Part shown: positions 1 through 8,526 of the stretch, one piece after another
Layout of the letters: each line of letters opens with the position of its first letter
Numbering within the stretch: the first letter of the stretch is position 1
Source: Cyclobacteriaceae bacterium
GTDB lineage: Bacteria; Bacteroidota; Bacteroidia; Cytophagales; Cyclobacteriaceae
Assembly (NCBI GenBank): GCA_016787725.1
Contig: JAEUTZ010000006.1
Location: 124,001-188,000 of the forward strand
Direction: 5' to 3'
DNA: 64,000 bases
Notes under the pieces: generated by a model
The model's input: only the letters and a program-made list of their open reading frames with translations
Databases searched by the model: none
Told to the model about the DNA's origin: nothing
Translations under genes and position numbers: made by a program

Positions 1-1
1 G

Positions 2-373
2 TTAATCAGTTTGTCTGAAGCGGTTACAACGTTGCCCAACCTGGAGGAACTTTATCTTTCCAATAACCGATTGGTGGAGCTTCCCTCATCCCTTTTTTCC
101 CTCCAAAAGCTGAAAGTATTACGTGTAAATAACAACCAGTTAAGTCAATTCCCCAATAATTTACCACGGTTAACGAATCTCGAGAGCCTTGACATCTCCG
201 GAAATCAGTTTGCCGAGATGCCTTCCGGGATCACGGAACTGCCCCGCCTGAAATTGCTGGTGATGATCAACAACCCGTGGGACGACCCTACCCGGCTCTA
301 CCTCACCGAACTGGCCGGATTGCTTCGCAGCAAAGAGATAATCGTGCATGTAGAGGAGGGCCCGGAACCTTAG
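2..373 (+). CDS. Leucine-rich repeat protein, C-terminal part (5' partial)
   Basis: The reading frame is open to the left window edge, so the gene starts upstream; a TTG at 11 is only an internal codon. About four LRR units of roughly 23 residues are visible (LxxLxLSNNxLxxLP type), followed by a capping segment with NPWDDP and an acidic end. LRR proteins of this type usually mediate protein-protein contacts; the partner and location cannot be told from this fragment. The stop codon overlaps the stop of the convergent PPK2 gene by 3 bases, so there is no room for an intergenic terminator. Function beyond the LRR fold is unknown. Confidence 0.8.
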   Translation, partial: LISLSEAVTTLPNLEELYLSNNRLVELPSSLFSLQKLKVLRVNNNQLSQFPNNLPRLTNLESLDISGNQFAEMPSGITELPRLKLLVMINNPWDDPTRLYLTELAGLLRSKEIIVHVEEGPEP

Positions 374-1314
374 GCCTTCTTCTTTTTCGATTTTTCCTTC
401 CCCTTCTTCCCGTTATCCTTTTCGCTCATCAATTGAAGCTTGGCCTTTTGGAGCTCTTCTTTCTGGGCCTGGCTAACCGTAGGGTATTTGATTTCCAACT
501 TGGCAAACTGCCGGGTGATGATGGCTGCTATGGCGAGTCGTGAAAACCACTTGTCATCGGCAGGGATTACAAACCAGGGGGCGTAGTCCGTTGAGGTGGC
601 ACTTAAGGCTTTTTCATAGGCCCGTTGATAATCATCCCAAAAGGCACGCTCTTTCAAATCCGACAACGAAAACTTCCAGTTTTTGCTGGGGTCGTCAATT
701 CTTTCCAGGAAGCGCTTCTTTTGTTCCTTCTTGGAAACGTGCAGGAAGAATTTCAGGATGATGGTACCATTGTCAGCCAGGTTCTTTTCGAACCTTCGAA
801 TTTGCTTATAGCGCTGCTCCCAAAACTTGTCATCAATTTTCTTAACGGATTCGACTCCCGGAATATGTTCATTTAAAATCCACTCCGGATGAACCCGGGT
901 GGCCAACACATTTTCATAATGCGAGCGATTATGAATCGCTATTTCTCCCCGGGCAGGAAGTGCCAGCTGGTGGCGCCAGAAATAGTCGTGGTCCAGTTCG
1001 GCCGAGTTCGGGGCTTTGAAACTGTACACCTTTACCCCTAATGGATTAAATCCGGACATGATGTGTTTCACGGCTCCATCCTTGCCGGCTGCATCCATGG
1101 CTTGAAAAATAATCAGTACGCTGTAACGGTTGTGTGCATACAGTTCGTCTTGTACCTCCGCCAGATGCTTTCGGCCATTTTCCAACAGCAGTTCTGAATC
1201 TTCTTTGTTGAGCAGCTTCCCTTTGTACTCGGTATCAAAGTCTTTCAGCTTGATATTTTTTCCTGGTTTAACGAGCAGTGATTTCAGTGAAATCAATTTT
1301 TCATCCGTAAGCAT
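370..1314 (-). CDS. Polyphosphate kinase 2 family (polyphosphate:nucleotide phosphotransferase)
   Basis: 314 residues, full PPK2 length. A P-loop AMDAAGKDG lies near residues 72-80 and the conserved NRSHYE segment near 129-134; the combination resembles class III PPK2 enzymes, which phosphorylate AMP and/or ADP from polyphosphate (family knowledge; class assignment is by eye). Likely cytosolic, role in nucleotide salvage or energy buffering. The C-terminus is a lysine-rich tail of about 18 residues, which could bind the polyanionic substrate (inference). ATG start at 1314; convergent with the LRR gene. No operon partner is visible. Confidence 0.9.
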   Translation of the reverse strand: MLTDEKLISLKSLLVKPGKNIKLKDFDTEYKGKLLNKEDSELLLENGRKHLAEVQDELYAHNRYSVLIIFQAMDAAGKDGAVKHIMSGFNPLGVKVYSFKAPNSAELDHDYFWRHQLALPARGEIAIHNRSHYENVLATRVHPEWILNEHIPGVESVKKIDDKFWEQRYKQIRRFEKNLADNGTIILKFFLHVSKKEQKKRFLERIDDPSKNWKFSLSDLKERAFWDDYQRAYEKALSATSTDYAPWFVIPADDKWFSRLAIAAIITRQFAKLEIKYPTVSQAQKEELQKAKLQLMSEKDNGKKGKEKSKKKKA

Positions 1315-1406
1315 AGTGGGTAAGTTTAATTCCCGAAGCTAACAATTAGCCCTTTACCGCCTTATGATTTATATCACTTTTTAGGACTTTATTCCACGAC
1401 TACGCG

Positions 1407-1414
1407 TACCTTTG
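1407..1414 (+). promoter_or_regulatory. Bacteroidota-type -7 box TACCTTTG
   Basis: TACCTTTG matches the Bacteroidota -7 consensus TAnnTTTG exactly and lies 17 bases before the GTG start at 1432. No convincing -33 TTG element was found at the usual spacing. Confidence 0.5.
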
Positions 1415-1431
1415 AAACTCTTCCTGAACCC

Positions 1432-1890
1432 GTGAAATTTCAGTTCCGTTATGTTGTTTTATTAACCCTGTTGGCCGGCAGCGGACCTGCGCTAACCTAT
1501 GGCCAATCCGATGTCGAACAAATTAAGGCCGTTATTGCCCGGGAAACCTCTTCGTACATGAACGTGGATTATAAAAGCTGGGCTGCCACCTGGCTTCAGG
1601 TACCGTACGCTTTCTGGGCCTATTCTGATAACGAAACCAGTCGCGTGTTGGAGAGCTGGAATACTATGAACCAGTCCTTTGCCGATTACTTTAAAAACTC
1701 AAAACCATCGCTCGGGGAAATCACCAACGACTGGATCGAAATCCGCGTATATGAAACCGGGGCTTTCGTCCGCTTTAATCAAAAGGTAGTTGACGATTTT
1801 GACACGCAAGTCACTTCACAGGTGCGGGTCCTTGAAAAAAAGGATGGCGCCTGGAAGATTGTCTGCATGAAGGCAGCCGCTAAAAACTGA
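1432..1890 (+). CDS. Secreted NTF2-like (SnoaL/ketosteroid-isomerase fold) protein, copy 1
   Basis: 152 residues starting at GTG, with a signal peptide (hydrophobic stretch, cleavage near TYGQ-S). The mature part follows the pattern of small NTF2-like proteins: an N-terminal helix (EQIKAVIARE), W-rich segment (SWAATWLQVPYAFW), and a C-terminal strand with the R-V-L-E-K-K-D-G-W-K-I pattern. It is a paralogue of the next gene (shared KAVI.xE, W..TWL..PY..W.YSD, W..I R VY..GAFVR). No enzyme activity can be assigned. Probably periplasmic. A perfect TAnnTTTG box precedes it. Confidence 0.75.
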   Translation: MKFQFRYVVLLTLLAGSGPALTYGQSDVEQIKAVIARETSSYMNVDYKSWAATWLQVPYAFWAYSDNETSRVLESWNTMNQSFADYFKNSKPSLGEITNDWIEIRVYETGAFVRFNQKVVDDFDTQVTSQVRVLEKKDGAWKIVCMKAAAKN

Positions 1891-1961
1891 TTAAAATTCC
1901 ATTAGCAGTATATAACTTTTTCTGAAAGTTTGGTATCTTTTAGTCCTAATCCCTTTTACTT

Positions 1962-2459
1962 ATGAAAGCTACCAGCCTATTTTTTACCGGGTTATTTTCA
2001 TTGGTTATGGCCACGGTATCCGCTCAGGATTCCAAGGATGTTGCCGCAATAAAAGCTGTGATTGAAAAAGAAACGTACGCTTTTCATACGGTAAATCGAA
2101 AAGACTGGGAAGACACCTGGCTGCATGCACCGTATTCGTATTGGTCCTATTCCGACTCCACAGGCACCAGTTTTATTGAAGGTTGGGATGCGATCAACAA
2201 GTCTTTTGATGAATATTTTAAGACCCAGGTTTCCAGCCGGACTATTGATGTGGCCAAGCAAAAGGGCGAGGTAAAAATTAACCGCAACTGGGTCCAAATC
2301 CGGGTATATGGAAATGGTGCCTTTGTGCGATACACACAGCATGTGAAGGATGACATTGACCGCGATGAGACTTCTCAGATCCGGATTCTGGAAAAGGGAA
2401 AAGATGGTAAATGGCGCATTGCCTGTGTGGGTGCAATTGCTGCCTATCCAAAAGAGTAA
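1962..2459 (+). CDS. Secreted NTF2-like (SnoaL-fold) protein, copy 2
   Basis: 165 residues with a signal peptide (cleavage near VSAQ-D). It is a tandem paralogue of the gene 71 bases upstream: both keep the WxxTWLxxPYxxWxYSD block, a central WxxIxSF block, and the NWVQIRVYxxGAFVR strand. Copy 2 has about 13 extra residues around residues 90-105. A TATCTTTT sequence, one mismatch from TAnnTTTG, lies about 30 bases upstream, so it may have its own promoter. Function unknown; NTF2-like folds hold small ligands or act as isomerases in other families. Confidence 0.75.
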   Translation: MKATSLFFTGLFSLVMATVSAQDSKDVAAIKAVIEKETYAFHTVNRKDWEDTWLHAPYSYWSYSDSTGTSFIEGWDAINKSFDEYFKTQVSSRTIDVAKQKGEVKINRNWVQIRVYGNGAFVRYTQHVKDDIDRDETSQIRILEKGKDGKWRIACVGAIAAYPKE

Positions 2460-2460
2460 T

Positions 2461-2829
2461 TCAATATTGGCCTGAGCGCAGCAGCACCAGGGTACAGGCT
2501 TCCATCACTTCCGTTCCGCTTTTCTCCAACAGTTCTTCAAATTCAGGGTTTTCGGTACCTGGGTTGAATATCACGCGTTTTGGTTTTAAGCTGAGAAGAT
2601 ACTGATAGAGCTCGGGTTGGTGGTGCGGACCGATATACAAGGTTACTGTATCCACGTCTGTGATTTCGGGCCGATCGGCAATGGATAAAATGGGGTTGCC
2701 AAACACTTCGCCCTTTTTAATTCCCACAGGTACAATGTTGTGTTCGTATTCCTTCAGCATGCCAGCCGCGAGGTAGGCGTAACGAGAAGGATTGGGGGTT
2801 GCCCCGATGATGACGGTTTTCTTACTCAT
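2461..2829 (-). CDS. CoA-binding (Rossmann) domain protein
   Basis: 122 residues from the ATG at 2829. A longer frame runs upstream, but this start overlaps the preceding gene's TGA in an ATGA arrangement, which argues for it by translational coupling. The N-terminus TVIIGATPNPSRYAYLA matches the nucleotide/CoA-binding loop of the CoA_binding_2 (YccU-like) family, and VIFNPGTENPEF matches the conserved C-terminal loop. Cytosolic; biochemical role not established for the family. Shares a transcript with the FAD-dependent dehydrogenase. Confidence 0.82.
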   Translation of the reverse strand: MSKKTVIIGATPNPSRYAYLAAGMLKEYEHNIVPVGIKKGEVFGNPILSIADRPEITDVDTVTLYIGPHHQPELYQYLLSLKPKRVIFNPGTENPEFEELLEKSGTEVMEACTLVLLRSGQY

Positions 2830-4403
2830 CGAACATAATATTTTTTTACCAGCGCTTCCGCGCAACGTTCACCATCCATCGCGGCCGAAACAATGCCTCC
2901 TGCATACCCTGCCCCTTCGCCACACGGAAAAAGACCTTTCATCTGCACATGCTCCAGCGTGTCCTTGTCGCGTGGAATTCGAACGGGTGATGAGGTTCTG
3001 CTCTCCACGCCTACGATCTGTGCTTCGTTAGTCAGGTAGCCCTTCATCTTTTTTCCAAAGCTAGTAAAACCCTGACGCAAACTCGCACTCACAAATTTCG
3101 GGAGCACGGCATCGAGCGACACCGATCGGATACCCGGTTGATAGGAAGTTTCGAGTAAGGAAGCCGATACTTTATCGGAAAGAAAATCCATCAATCGCTG
3201 GGCCGGTGCGGTTTGAGTTCCCCCGCTCAGTTCACACGCCCGTTGTTCAATTTCGGCCTGAAAAAACATACCGGCCAAAGGACCCTCTTTTTCATATTTG
3301 TTATAGTCCATTTCTTCCACTGCCACCACGATTCCAGAATTTGCGAAGCGCGAATCCCTTCGGGAGGGACTCATTCCATTCACAACAATTTCTCCCGGAG
3401 CGGTGGCGGCCGGTACAATAAACCCACCCGGACACATACAGAAGGAAAACACACCCCGCTCCTTTCCCTGATGCGTAGCCTGATGGACGAGGGCGTACGA
3501 TGATGCCGGAAGGTAGGGGCCCCGCTCCACTGCGCAATGATATTGAATCTGGTCGATCAGATTTTGCCGGTGTTCTACCCGCACGCCCAGGGCAAAGGGT
3601 TTGGCCTCCAGCATAACTCTCTTTGTATGCAACAATTGAAAAATGTCGCGGGCTGAATGACCGGTCGCCAGAATCACTGCCTTAGCTTCGAACCGGTGGC
3701 CGGCTTGGGTAACCACTCCATTAATTTCATTTTGGGTGCCCAGGAGATCCACCACACGGGTATTGAAATGAACCTCCCCGCCTGCCTGTACGATGGACTG
3801 CCGGAGCTCCGTCACCAACTTGGGCAACTTGTTCGTTCCGATGTGCGGATGTGCATCAAATAAGATATCCTCCTGCGCGCCATGGGCTACCAGAATTTCC
3901 AGAATTCTCCGAACGTCACCCCGTTTCTTCGACCGGGTATACAGCTTCCCATCCGAATAGGTACCGGCTCCCCCTTCGCCAAAGCAATAATTTGATTCGG
4001 GATTGACTAGGTGCGCCTTATTGATGGCCGCAATGTCGCGCCTGCGGGCTTGCACATCTTTGCCCCGCTCCAACACAATGGGTTTAATTCCCAGTTCAAT
4101 CAGCCTGAGGGCCGCAAACAATCCTGCCGGGCCGGCCCCGATGATGATGGCAGCTTCGGCTGAGCGTACGTCCGGATATTCTTTTCTAAAGATGATGTGA
4201 TCTTTGCGTTCTTCAGCCGGAGTGATCTCCACCTGAATTTTTACCCAGATCTTTTTCCCACGGGCATCGACAGAGCGTTTGAGTGGGGTGATGAACAAAC
4301 TTCCATCGTCCTTCAATCCCAACGACTTATACAGGGCGGGTTTGAATTGTTCTTCATCAAAAGCCTCTTGCGGGCTTAGTTGTACTTCGGCTGTTCGTTT
4401 CAT
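2826..4403 (-). CDS. FAD-dependent dehydrogenase (COG2509-like NAD(P)/FAD oxidoreductase)
   Basis: 525 residues. A leading region of about 80 residues precedes the dinucleotide-binding motif GAGPAGL at 89-95. A GEGGAGTYSDGKL block (about 144-156) and a C-terminal FAD-contacting segment with GEGAGYAGG (about 497) follow. This layout is that of the uncharacterised COG2509 dehydrogenases, distinct from geranylgeranyl reductases or succinate dehydrogenase. Substrate unknown. It overlaps the following CoA-binding gene by 4 bases. A box one mismatch from the -7 consensus (TATCTTTA) lies about 30 bases upstream of the start. Confidence 0.85.
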   Translation of the reverse strand: MKRTAEVQLSPQEAFDEEQFKPALYKSLGLKDDGSLFITPLKRSVDARGKKIWVKIQVEITPAEERKDHIIFRKEYPDVRSAEAAIIIGAGPAGLFAALRLIELGIKPIVLERGKDVQARRRDIAAINKAHLVNPESNYCFGEGGAGTYSDGKLYTRSKKRGDVRRILEILVAHGAQEDILFDAHPHIGTNKLPKLVTELRQSIVQAGGEVHFNTRVVDLLGTQNEINGVVTQAGHRFEAKAVILATGHSARDIFQLLHTKRVMLEAKPFALGVRVEHRQNLIDQIQYHCAVERGPYLPASSYALVHQATHQGKERGVFSFCMCPGGFIVPAATAPGEIVVNGMSPSRRDSRFANSGIVVAVEEMDYNKYEKEGPLAGMFFQAEIEQRACELSGGTQTAPAQRLMDFLSDKVSASLLETSYQPGIRSVSLDAVLPKFVSASLRQGFTSFGKKMKGYLTNEAQIVGVESRTSSPVRIPRDKDTLEHVQMKGLFPCGEGAGYAGGIVSAAMDGERCAEALVKKYYVR

Positions 4404-4462
4404 GGGGAAAGGTATTTATCCTTTCAATTCGTTTGTAAAGATAGTCTGTGAAAGCGAATTCA

Positions 4463-6253
4463 CTACCTGCGGCCATCAAACGAAAATGAATAGCCAAAAT
4501 TCAATCCGAAGCGGAAGGTTTGAGAAAACTTATCCTGATTGACCGAACTAAACACAGCTTCATAGCTTGGCTCGACATCGTACATGCGGTAGCCAATGGC
4601 GTACCCGATGAATGCATCGATGGTAAAGCCATCGCCATCATTGCGCTGCATCAAACGACTGCCCAGTAAAATTCCATACTCTGCCCGTTGCTCGGAGGAA
4701 CTTACCGTCAAGGTATTTCCGGGTGCCAATGGAAAATCGATGTTCGCAAAATGACTCAGGTTGGTGAACCGTGCTTCATGTGCGAAGTACCACATGCCGG
4801 TTTTCATCGGATTATAAAATTTCTGTTTGACGGCAATGGCATAGCCCCGGTCGAAGACTTCGTTCATCGGCACATCGGAGTCGGCCGTATAAAATGGTTT
4901 GCGGATCGCTTCAAACTCAAATTCGTGTCCCAGGCGTTCTTCGTTGTAGAATTCAATTCCAAAGGGCATAAAGCCGATAAAGCTGAAGGCCGGGTTGCCT
5001 TGGATAATCACTCCGCGGTATTCAGAATAGCGGGGGTTGAAATAACTAAATCCCCTGCGACCCTGTGGGGCTGCCTCGCGTTGAACCGTTGCCAGCGCGT
5101 TGATTTGGTTCGCGAGTTTATTATTTTCATAAATCGGTTTGTAGTACCCCGTCAATTTTCCATCCTCTTCATACAATTCCCAGGTACCCACCCGTAAATC
5201 ATCTTCAATGCGACCTTTTGTTTGCAGCGAACCGGAAGGATAATAGCCGGTATAGTTTCCTTTGCCCTCAACAAATTCGCATTCTCCTTCCAGCTTGCCA
5301 TCTTCATAGTAATAATTCCACAAGCCTTGACTTTTTCCGTTCTGAATGAGGCCTTTCAATTTCAACTTGCCGCTGGGGTAATATTCCCGGTATTCACCAC
5401 TGCCTAACTGATAGGTAATTTCGCTGATCAACTTACCCCCTGCGCCATGGGTACTCCAGTATCCATTTTTCGTTCCGCCCACGTACTCTCCCTGAGCACT
5501 GATGGTACCGTCTTCAAAATAATATTTCCAGGGTCCGGTCGGTTCATCATTTTCATACAGACCTTCCGCAGCAACTTTTCCCGAAGGGTAATAATTTTTC
5601 CACTCTCCGTTTTTCTTGCCTCCCATAAACTCCCCTTCACTTTCCAGGGTTCCGGTTTCGGAATAGTAGCGCCAATGTCCAACATTGCGGGCACCGGATT
5701 TGGGACCTTCGGCCAACACTTTGCCGGAGTGATAATATTCGGTATAGCGACCGTGATCATCGGTGTATTCAATTTCTCCGCGCAAGGTGCCGTCTTCAAA
5801 AAATGTTTTCCACAGTCCGTTGCGTTTGTTGTTGCTGTATTCTCCGGTCTCTTTCAACTTGCCACTTTCGTAATAGAGCTTCCAAACGCCTTCGCGCAGT
5901 TTGTTGTTGATGGTGCCCTCCATGCTTTTCTGCCCGTTTTCATAGAAGTACTCCCACAAGCCGTAGTTTGAGTTCTGCCGGAGAATCCCGCGCATTTTGA
6001 TATTGCCGGTTTCATAGTAAAACTCCCATACTCCGGAAGTTTCGTTGTTGACAAACTGCCCCTTCGACTCGATGTTTCCATTGAGAAAGTAGGAGATGTA
6101 GCGACCGTGCAAAATATTCTGGAGCGTATCCTTTACCTGATATTCCTCCTTCAGGTTCTTCTTTTCCGAATCATGATAAGTATGGCGCATCACACCTTGG
6201 GCGAGCAGCGACAAGGGCAAGAACAGGCAGGCACCGACCAGGAAGTTTTTCAT
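4463..6253 (-). CDS. YwqK/MORN-variant repeat protein with C-terminal outer-membrane-like domain
   Basis: 596 residues from the ATG at 6253. This start is chosen because it opens a clean signal peptide ending at LLAQ; the frame extends further upstream without one. Residues about 40-390 hold roughly 15 imperfect repeats of 23-24 residues of the form G-x-W-x-x-Y-Y-x-x-G-x-x-x-x-x-G-x-Y, the YwqK (MORN_2) type. After a linker (about 395-430) the last 170 residues lose the repeat and look like a small beta-barrel or beta-rich envelope domain ending in FGLNFGYSFSF. Likely exported to the outer membrane; function unknown. YwqK was named after a Bacillus antitoxin, but exported Bacteroidota members need not be antitoxins. 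Confidence 0.8.
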   Translation of the reverse strand: MKNFLVGACLFLPLSLLAQGVMRHTYHDSEKKNLKEEYQVKDTLQNILHGRYISYFLNGNIESKGQFVNNETSGVWEFYYETGNIKMRGILRQNSNYGLWEYFYENGQKSMEGTINNKLREGVWKLYYESGKLKETGEYSNNKRNGLWKTFFEDGTLRGEIEYTDDHGRYTEYYHSGKVLAEGPKSGARNVGHWRYYSETGTLESEGEFMGGKKNGEWKNYYPSGKVAAEGLYENDEPTGPWKYYFEDGTISAQGEYVGGTKNGYWSTHGAGGKLISEITYQLGSGEYREYYPSGKLKLKGLIQNGKSQGLWNYYYEDGKLEGECEFVEGKGNYTGYYPSGSLQTKGRIEDDLRVGTWELYEEDGKLTGYYKPIYENNKLANQINALATVQREAAPQGRRGFSYFNPRYSEYRGVIIQGNPAFSFIGFMPFGIEFYNEERLGHEFEFEAIRKPFYTADSDVPMNEVFDRGYAIAVKQKFYNPMKTGMWYFAHEARFTNLSHFANIDFPLAPGNTLTVSSSEQRAEYGILLGSRLMQRNDGDGFTIDAFIGYAIGYRMYDVEPSYEAVFSSVNQDKFSQTFRFGLNFGYSFSFDGRR

Positions 6254-6294
6254 GCTGTAAAAACACGACAAGGTACAAAAATTCAACCTAATGG

Positions 6295-7248
6295 TCAGAC
6301 GTCCAAGGCTTTGAGTACACCGGCTTTGCCCCAGTCCTGCTTTTCCTGTTCGGTCCACAATTCCGGGAAAAACATGATCTTCTGAAACCTTGGCGGCAGG
6401 TATTTTTGCCAGTTGGTACCCCCTGTCGCCTTGATGTCATCGGGATCTCGTTGCAGATAGCGGCCTGCGGATTTTAAGTGCGCCAAAGGCCATAGTACAT
6501 TGGCTAGTTGATCCAGGGTTTTTAGGGATGATTTGATACGCTCGGAGTCGGGGAAGTTGGTCTGATATAGTTTCCGAAGATTTTTATTCCGGTATTTCAT
6601 GCCGATTTCCTTAAACAGTTTCATGTACTTCTCCTCAAACTGTTGCAGTGTGAGTGTCTTCTTGCCGGAGGCGAGTTCGGTGGCGCCACTGCGCCAGTAC
6701 AGGTGTTCCACCTGTTGTTCGATGTCGCTGTATTCCAGGAGCGATTCGCGGAACTCCACGTGCACCAGGTTAACCAGGTCGGTACTGCAGATTTCAATAA
6801 GCCGGTATTGGGCCGATTGAAATCCGGAGGCGGGTAAAAGCGACATCCTGAATTTCAAAAACTGATCTTTCTCCATTCCCTCCACCATAACCGTAAAAGA
6901 ATCGACCAGCATTTCAAAATACCGGTTGATGCGATCCAGTCGGATTGCGAAGAAGTTCTCGTCCAACTTTTCTCGTTCTGCCAGTTGCTCCGTTTCCCAA
7001 AGAATTAAATTAAAATACAATTCGGTGATCTGATGGTAGATGATAAAGACTTTTTCATCCGGAAAGCGGGTCTTTGGATTTTGTAAACTGAGCAAGGTAT
7101 CGAGGTGGATGTAGTCCCAATAGGTGAGGTAATCGGAATACAAAAGTCCATCGAGGTAGGACGACAAGTCTTGCCCCATCACCGCATATTTCTGTTGCAG
7201 CTTCTTCAATTGTTCGGCCAAGGCCGGATCGAGCGAAGAATTGTCCAT
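6295..7248 (-). CDS. Tryptophan 2,3-dioxygenase family protein
   Basis: 317 residues from the ATG at 7248; an in-frame ATG at 7281 would add 11 residues but sits in the divergent promoter. TDO hallmarks are present: YLTYWDYIHLDTLL near the start, the helix IIYHQITELYFNLILWE with the distal His at about 72, SGFQSAQYR (about 141-149), a candidate proximal haem ligand His at about 257 (LAHLKSAGRY), and an ATGGTN loop at about 274-279 matching the GTGG substrate loop. The family opens the indole ring of L-tryptophan to N-formylkynurenine. It is transcribed divergently from glutaryl-CoA dehydrogenase. Sequence drift from classical TDO leaves some doubt about the exact substrate. Confidence 0.8.
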   Translation of the reverse strand: MDNSSLDPALAEQLKKLQQKYAVMGQDLSSYLDGLLYSDYLTYWDYIHLDTLLSLQNPKTRFPDEKVFIIYHQITELYFNLILWETEQLAEREKLDENFFAIRLDRINRYFEMLVDSFTVMVEGMEKDQFLKFRMSLLPASGFQSAQYRLIEICSTDLVNLVHVEFRESLLEYSDIEQQVEHLYWRSGATELASGKKTLTLQQFEEKYMKLFKEIGMKYRNKNLRKLYQTNFPDSERIKSSLKTLDQLANVLWPLAHLKSAGRYLQRDPDDIKATGGTNWQKYLPPRFQKIMFFPELWTEQEKQDWGKAGVLKALDV

Positions 7249-7266
7249 AGAGTTGTTATTCTTATG

Positions 7267-7274
7267 TAAATTTG
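7267..7274 (+). promoter_or_regulatory. Bacteroidota-type -7 box TAAATTTG
   Basis: Exact TAnnTTTG match 30 bases before the ATG at 7305, with a TTG at 7241-7243 at a plausible -33 distance (23-base gap). It probably drives the glutaryl-CoA dehydrogenase/epimerase pair. Confidence 0.55.
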
Positions 7275-7304
7275 ACCCCATTCACGAGAATAACCAAACT
7301 AATT

Positions 7305-8525
7305 ATGGCATCTCATCCTACCGCTGAGGCACCCGCAAAGAAGTCGTTAAAGCAAGACGTTTATGAACATCCCGATTTTTATGGGATTGACGACTTGCTT
7401 ACCGAAGAACATAAACTCATCCGCAGTTCCATTCGCGAATTCGTGAAAAAAGAGATTTCACCGTACATTGAAGATTGGGCCCAGCGCGCACACTTCCCCT
7501 ATGAGATCGTAAAAAAGTTTGGTGAGATCGGAGCCTTTGGTCCTACGATTCCTCAGGAATACGGTGGCGGAGGAATGGATTATATCGCCTATGGAATTTT
7601 GATGCAGGAAATTGAACGGGGGGATTCGGGCATGCGCTCCACGGCTTCCGTGCAAGGCTCGTTGGTGATGTATCCTATTTATAAGTTTGGATCTGAGGCG
7701 CAACGCAAGAAATACCTGCCCAAGTTGGCCAGCGGTGAGTGGCTTGGTTGTTTTGGGCTGACGGAGCCCGATCACGGTTCCAACCCCAGCGGCATGGTGA
7801 CCCACTTTCGCGATCAGGGTGATCATTATCTGTTGAATGGAGCGAAGATGTGGATTTCCAATTCACCAAAAGCGGATGTAGCTGTGGTGTGGGCGAAGAA
7901 TGAAGCCGGCCGCATTCACGGATTGATTGTAGAGCGTGGCATGCCGGGGTTTACAACTCCTGAAACACACGGCAAGTGGTCGTTGCGGGCCAGTGCCACC
8001 GGAGAGTTGGTGTTTGATAACGTTAAAGTTCCAAAAGAGAATCTGCTTCCCGGTAAAAACGGGTTGGGTGCTCCGATGATGTGTCTGGATTCGGCCCGGT
8101 ATGGAATCGCCTGGGGTGCTATCGGAGCCGCCATGGATTGTTATGATTCAGCCCGCAGGTATGCCCTTGAACGGATCCAATTTGGTAAACCCATTGGTTC
8201 GTTTCAATTGGTGCAAAAGAAACTGGCTGAGATGCTCACTGAAATCACTAAGGCACAATTACTTAATTGGCGCCTGGGAGTGTTAATGAATGAAGGCAAG
8301 GCCACCACCGCCCAGATCTCGCTGGCCAAGCGCAACAATGTTCATGTGGCCCTGGAAATTGCGCGGGAAGCGCGACAGATTCATGGTGGTATGGGCATTA
8401 CCGGAGAATATCCCATCATGCGCCACATGATGAACCTTGAATCGGTGGTAACGTATGAAGGCACCCATGACATCCACCTGTTAATATTGGGTCATTCGAT
8501 TACCGGCATTCCGGCCTTCTCGTAA
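7305..8525 (+). CDS. gcdH: Acyl-CoA dehydrogenase, glutaryl-CoA dehydrogenase type
   Basis: 406 residues from the ATG at 7305; an upstream in-frame ATG at 7272 would place the start inside the promoter box. The FAD-binding block FGLTEPDHGSNP, the WISNSPKADVAVVWAK strand, and the catalytic base in TYEGTHDIH (Glu at about 385) match glutaryl-CoA dehydrogenases, as does the ILGHSITGIPAF tail. The enzyme oxidatively decarboxylates glutaryl-CoA to crotonyl-CoA in lysine and tryptophan breakdown, cytosolic, passing electrons to ETF. It is one base from the following epimerase gene, so they are co-transcribed, although the two functions are unrelated. Confidence 0.9.
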   Translation: MASHPTAEAPAKKSLKQDVYEHPDFYGIDDLLTEEHKLIRSSIREFVKKEISPYIEDWAQRAHFPYEIVKKFGEIGAFGPTIPQEYGGGGMDYIAYGILMQEIERGDSGMRSTASVQGSLVMYPIYKFGSEAQRKKYLPKLASGEWLGCFGLTEPDHGSNPSGMVTHFRDQGDHYLLNGAKMWISNSPKADVAVVWAKNEAGRIHGLIVERGMPGFTTPETHGKWSLRASATGELVFDNVKVPKENLLPGKNGLGAPMMCLDSARYGIAWGAIGAAMDCYDSARRYALERIQFGKPIGSFQLVQKKLAEMLTEITKAQLLNWRLGVLMNEGKATTAQISLAKRNNVHVALEIAREARQIHGGMGITGEYPIMRHMMNLESVVTYEGTHDIHLLILGHSITGIPAFS

Positions 8526-8526
8526 C

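Noticed and set aside
5428-5971. Open frames of 123 (minus) and 174 (plus) codons within the YwqK-repeat gene
   Set aside because: Out-of-frame readings of the repeated coding sequence; no independent domain pattern.
4463-6253. Antitoxin of a toxin-antitoxin pair (YwqK name)
   Set aside because: The protein has a signal peptide and about 15 repeats, and no small toxin gene adjoins it.
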